A stretch of 64,000 bases of DNA, taken from contig NZ_CP110136.1 of NCBI RefSeq assembly GCF_025979705.1, positions 1,860,001 through 1,924,000 on the forward strand, in the 5' to 3' direction. Below, piece after piece: positions 61,431-64,000 of this stretch. The stretch is from Hymenobacter sp. YIM 151858-1. Its GTDB lineage: Bacteria; Bacteroidota; Bacteroidia; Cytophagales; Hymenobacteraceae. Numbering within the stretch: the first letter of the stretch is position 1; every line of letters starts with the position of its first letter. The position numbers were made by a program, and so were the translations under genes. The notes under the pieces were generated by a model, which was given only the letters and a program-made list of their open reading frames with translations, was not told where the DNA came from and searched no databases.

Positions 61431-61603
61431 CTGTCATTGCGAGCCAAGCGAAGCAATCGGTCCTGGGCTGGGCACAACCGTTCATCTGCACTTAGCGCTT
61501 CTTACCTCGTGCGGTTGTTTCAGCTGACAAGTTTTTCGGTTGGTGCGAGGTGAATGGTTGTGCCTCGACAGGAAGGATTGCTTCGCTTGGCTCGCAATGA
61601 CAG
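61431..61603. repeat. MITE-like element with 28-bp terminal inverted repeats
   Basis: Perfect 28-bp inverted ends lie at 61431-61458 (CTGTCATTGCGAGCC...) and 61576-61603. They enclose about 117 bp that continue as an imperfect inverted repeat (GCACAACC near 61472 against GGTTGTGC near 61556). Nothing is coded inside. The element fills the space upstream of recQ. The GTCATTGCGAGC end sequence resembles dispersed repeats known from many bacterial genomes. Confidence 0.8.
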
Positions 61604-61630
61604 CGAAGAGAACGGCTTAGCCGATTAAAC

Positions 61631-61666
61631 ACGAAAGCCCGGCTCCTAGCGGAACCGGGCTTTCGT
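61631..61666 (-). terminator. Terminator of the recombinase-like gene
   Basis: ACGAAAGCCCGG (61631-61642) and CCGGGCTTTCGT (61655-61666) form a perfect 12-bp stem with a 12-nt loop, 17 bp past the stop of the leftward gene. On the minus strand the 3' flank (GTTTAATC) is only weakly T-rich. Confidence 0.7.
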
Positions 61667-61683
61667 AATAATTACTGCTTTGC

Positions 61684-62451
61684 TTAAGCAGCAGCCTGAC
61701 CGTTCTCGCGGTCGTCGATGGTTTTCTTCAGGTTGGCAATGGCCTGCGTGGCGCGCTCCTGATCGAGCTTGTTGATGTTCAGGAGCATCTTGGTCTTCTC
61801 CTGACGCGTGATTACCGGGTGATTCAGCAGGCGGATGATTTCCTCCTTCTGCTGCGCCGTGGCGTAAGCCGCGTTGGCAGCGGGGGCCGCCTCGGCAGCC
61901 GGAGCCGTCTGCTCAGCTTTCACGGCCTTCATGGGCGTGGCGTCGGCGCTGCGCGCTTCGGGCGCGTTGCCGCCGTACTCCATTTCCTCGGCCGGCGTGG
62001 GCTCGTAGCCCGCCGCACGGATAATCCAGGCCAGGATGTTGCGGTAAGCCTTACCGATTGCGCGCGTTTGCGCCATCGAGGCAATGGCAAACTCCTGGTA
62101 GAATTTCTTGCCTTGCTCCTTGTTCGAGCAGATAGCGAAGCCGGCGCCCACGGTGTGCTCCGAGCGCATGTCGAAGAGCGTCACCTTGGCCTGGTATTTA
62201 ATTTCGGTGTCGGTGCTCATGTTGATGACGTGGTCGACGATGGGCACGATGCCCAGGCGCGAGCCGGCGTACTGCCAGCCTTCCACGTTCACGAACTCTT
62301 TGCCTTGCACCGAGGTGGTGAGTTTGTTCTCTTTGATGAAGTTAGCCAAGTCCTTGGCCAACGACAGCGTCTCGTCGGAGCGCGAGATGTCATAGCTTTC
62401 CGCTTTCATTTTCCGAACCGGTGCTTTGTTGTCTTTTTGTGCCTCAGTCAT
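61684..62451 (-). CDS. Conserved protein resembling phage ERF/Rad52-like annealing proteins
   Basis: I cannot assign this 255-residue protein firmly. Its first part (about 20-160) has an alpha/beta pattern ending in FAIASMAQTRAIGKAYRNIL and AAGYEPTPAEEMEYGG. The A-x-Q-TRA---A-R------AGYE-TP-EEM pattern is familiar from phage and prophage proteins of the ERF/Rad52-like single-strand annealing type. An Ala/Pro-rich linker (about 170-195) and a helical C-terminal domain follow. No phage genes surround it, and recQ is its downstream neighbour, which fits a recombination role. It has its own promoter and terminator. Confidence 0.5.
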   Translation of the reverse strand: MTEAQKDNKAPVRKMKAESYDISRSDETLSLAKDLANFIKENKLTTSVQGKEFVNVEGWQYAGSRLGIVPIVDHVINMSTDTEIKYQAKVTLFDMRSEHTVGAGFAICSNKEQGKKFYQEFAIASMAQTRAIGKAYRNILAWIIRAAGYEPTPAEEMEYGGNAPEARSADATPMKAVKAEQTAPAAEAAPAANAAYATAQQKEEIIRLLNHPVITRQEKTKMLLNINKLDQERATQAIANLKKTIDDRENGQAAA

Positions 62452-62738
62452 GGCTTTCTTAATTTCCCTGTAGTACGTCCTGTGTTACGGATTCATAACA
62501 GGGCGCCTAGGTGATTAGTGCATTTTTAGGGTTGATTTTTAGCATTTTTTCTTGTTGTAAATCAGCCACTTACAAATAATATTCAAAAATAGAATAGCTA
62601 AAGCCTTTAGCCAGCTCGCAGCCCCCCATGCCAGGGTTTCGGGGACTGATTTAAGGCAGCCGCTTGGGTAGGTCTTCAACGCATTGAGCGCAAAGAAGTT
62701 GAGGCGAGCCTGCCAATTCCCTAGGTGATGAGCACAAA
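62452..62738 (-). promoter_or_regulatory. Upstream region of the recombinase-like gene
   Basis: This gene-free AT-rich stretch contains TATTTTTG on the minus strand (62591-62584), a perfect TAnnTTTG element, giving a leader of about 127 nt. The part 62600-62738 shows no gene; it holds CCTAGG at 62720, with another at 62507. Confidence 0.45.
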
Positions 62739-62765
62739 AAAACGCGCCCGGAGTGGGCGCGTTTT
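62739..62765 (-). terminator. lolD terminator
   Basis: AAAACGCGCCC (62739-62749) and GGGCGCGTTTT (62755-62765) form a perfect 11-bp stem followed on the minus strand by a T-run. It lies 36 bp past the lolD stop. Confidence 0.85.
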
Positions 62766-62800
62766 CAGAGGCTTTGCGGACTTGGCTTCAGGCCGCTCGA

Positions 62801-63454
62801 CTATTCCAGAATGAAGCCGTCGCGCATGGTAATTTTGCGGTCGGCCATTTCGGCAAGCTGGTCGTTGTGGGTTACGATAACGAAGGTTTGGCCGAGCTCT
62901 TTGCGTAGCAAAAAGAAGATCTGGTGCAGCTCCTGCGCGTTTTGCGAGTCGAGGTTGCCGGAGGGCTCGTCGGCGAAAATGATTTCGGGCGAGTTGATGA
63001 GGGCCCGCGCCACGGCTACGCGCTGCTGCTCGCCGCCCGACATCTCGGAGGGTTTGTGGTCGGCGCGGCGCTCCAGGTTCAGCATGCCCAGCAGCTCGCG
63101 GGCCCGCACGCGGGTTTCCTGCTCGTGGCGGCCGGCCAGGTACGCGGGCAAGCACACGTTTTCGAGCGCCGTGAACTCAGGCAGCAGGTTGTGAAACTGA
63201 AACACGAACCCGATGTGGCGGTTGCGAAACTTGGCCAGCTCGGAGCGCTTCAAGGTGCTTACCGATTCGCCGTCGAATAGCACTTCGCCGGTATCGGGCG
63301 TATCAAGCGTACCTAGGATGTGCAAAAGGGTGCTCTTGCCGGCCCCGGAGGAGCCCACAATCGACACGATTTCCGACTTTTCGATGGTCAGATCGATGCC
63401 CTTGAGCACTTCCAGCGAACCGTAGCGTTTACGAATGTTGACGGCCTGCAGCAA
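62801..63454 (-). CDS. lolD: LolD-like ABC transporter ATPase
   Basis: This 217-residue ABC ATPase has Walker [10 protein letters not shown] (near 34-42), the Q-loop [17 protein letters not shown], signature [15 protein letters not shown] and Walker [10 protein letters not shown] with NLDS. The sequence is that of the LolD/MacB group that drives lipoprotein release (LolCDE) or related export. No LolC/E permease gene is adjacent. The only available start is a TTG at 63454, as a stop codon lies 12 bp upstream in frame; it gives the normal [20 protein letters not shown] terminus. It is closed by a clear terminator. Confidence 0.9.
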   Translation of the reverse strand: MLQAVNIRKRYGSLEVLKGIDLTIEKSEIVSIVGSSGAGKSTLLHILGTLDTPDTGEVLFDGESVSTLKRSELAKFRNRHIGFVFQFHNLLPEFTALENVCLPAYLAGRHEQETRVRARELLGMLNLERRADHKPSEMSGGEQQRVAVARALINSPEIIFADEPSGNLDSQNAQELHQIFFLLRKELGQTFVIVTHNDQLAEMADRKITMRDGFILE

Positions 63455-63781
63455 ACCGACTGGGTGTTAATGAGAGAAGAAGCGAATAGCGACAAAGCTA
63501 CGCAGAAAGGCCCGATGCCAACAGGCTTGCCGTTGCACCCAACGCGTACCAGCCGGCTTATACGGCAACTCGGCCGTAGTGGCTTAGTATATGCGGCACT
63601 TAATTGCAGGGCCGGCGCCCTGCCCGAGGCCAGGCAATGCCGGCACCTAGGTAATTGCTACCCAAGGGGCAGCGCCACAAAGTGAGAGCAACGGCACCCC
63701 TACTATGTGCTACTTCGCGCTACATTGCCTACTTTCGCGGGCACATTTCCGGAACCCGAAAACCCACCTCAAGTCCGAAGT
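63455..63781. promoter_or_regulatory. Divergent promoter region of lolD and sucC
   Basis: On the minus strand TAGCTTTG (63500-63493) matches TAnnTTTG exactly, with TTG at 63521-63519 in the -33 place, so lolD transcription should start near 63487. For sucC, TACTTTCG at 63730-63737 has one mismatch and would start RNA about 40 nt before the ATG. The middle shows no gene; one CCTAGG site is at 63652. Confidence 0.5.
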
Positions 63782-64000
63782 ATGAACATTCACGAATATC
63801 AGGGCAAGGACATTCTTAAGCGCTACGGCGTGCGCGTGCAGGAAGGCATCGTGGCCGAAACTGCCGAGGAGGCCGTAGAGGCCGCCAAAAAGCTGACCGA
63901 GCAAACCGGCACCGGCTGGCACGTAATCAAAGCCCAGATCCACGCCGGTGGCCGTGGCAAAGGGGGCGGCGTAAAGCTCGCCAAGAACCTTGACCAGGTA
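63782..64000 (+). CDS. sucC: Succinyl-CoA synthetase beta subunit (5' part)
   Basis: The first 73 codons of the ADP-forming succinate-CoA ligase beta subunit run off the right edge of the window. The start [17 protein letters not shown] is the family signature, and [20 protein letters not shown] is the ATP-grasp nucleotide-binding part. The full protein is normally about 400 residues and pairs with SucD in the TCA cycle. Nothing suggests a defect in the part seen. Confidence 0.95.
   Translation, partial: MNIHEYQGKDILKRYGVRVQEGIVAETAEEAVEAAKKLTEQTGTGWHVIKAQIHAGGRGKGGGVKLAKNLDQV

Larger units (their letters stand above)
1..64000. repeat. Dispersed CCTAGG palindrome
   Basis: The 6-bp palindrome CCTAGG recurs about 70 times by eye across the window, spread over coding and non-coding DNA on both gene orientations. 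The usual context is (G/A)CCCTAGGTG or its complement. Within genes it is nearly always read as a Leu-Gly pair with the codons CTA-GGT or CTA-GGG, although Leu is otherwise mostly CTG and Gly mostly GGC. In fcl, the GT61 gene, the GNAT gene and recQ the TAG stop codon lies inside it. Examples are at 7571, 15004, 22648, 22665, 44179, 53690 and 58400. Its role is unknown. Confidence 0.8.

Noticed and set aside
1-64000. Insertion sequence or prophage
   Set aside because: No transposase, integrase or phage structural gene was recognised; mobile signals are limited to short non-coding repeats.

Overview
The window looks like chromosomal DNA from a GC-rich member of the Bacteroidota, most probably Hymenobacter or a close Cytophagales relative. 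The reasons are a protein with a type IX secretion (T9SS) C-terminal signature, near-absence of Shine-Dalgarno sites, several Bacteroidota-type -7 elements (TAnnTTTG), a tandem D-Ala-D-Ala ligase fusion, a DUF4153-type membrane protein and overall gene style. The genus is inferred from sequence style only; no 16S or marker search was possible.

Positions 1.1-36.3 kb form one large exopolysaccharide/capsule locus of the Wzx/Wzy type. The rightward arm carries the outer-membrane export lipoprotein (Wza-like), a BY-kinase chain-length regulator (Wzc-like), a flippase, a polymerase/ligase candidate and six glycosyltransferase proteins. It also carries gmd and fcl for GDP-L-fucose, and two paralogous secreted parallel beta-helix proteins. 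The second of these bears repeated lectin-like modules behind a leader of about 430 nt. The leftward arm runs from the initiating sugar-phosphate transferase (WcaJ-like) and a GT26 (TagA/WecG) back to ugd. Between them lies a sugar-tailoring cassette: CDP-glucose pyrophosphorylase, 3,5-epimerase, two TylC3-like C-methyltransferases, a DUF4910 aminopeptidase-fold protein, a class III aminotransferase, a SAF-domain oxidoreductase and a UDP-xylose-synthase-like SDR. No CDP-glucose 4,6-dehydratase is present. An OmpR-type response regulator lies at the left edge.

From 36.9 to 50.3 kb come a GNAT acetyltransferase, a two-component system divergent from an RND tripartite efflux operon, a DUF4153-like membrane protein, a TRIC/YicG-type channel, a CAU tRNA (probably tRNA-Ile2), and a HAD phosphatase overlapping an M50 protease. 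From 50.3 to 64 kb are two hypotheticals, pgk, the tandem Ddl, a PASTA protein, a T9SS cargo protein, a rhodanese, recQ, a phage-recombinase-like protein, lolD and the 5' end of sucC.

Non-gene signals are plentiful. The palindrome CCTAGG is strikingly abundant (about 70 sites by eye), inside genes mostly as CTA-GGN Leu-Gly codons and repeatedly as the TAG stop. A CTCCACC element sits just upstream of most start codons in the EPS locus. At least four families of dispersed inverted or direct repeats are present; one has been absorbed in frame into the ddl gene. Several promoters lie so close to the start codon that the mRNAs should be leaderless or nearly so.
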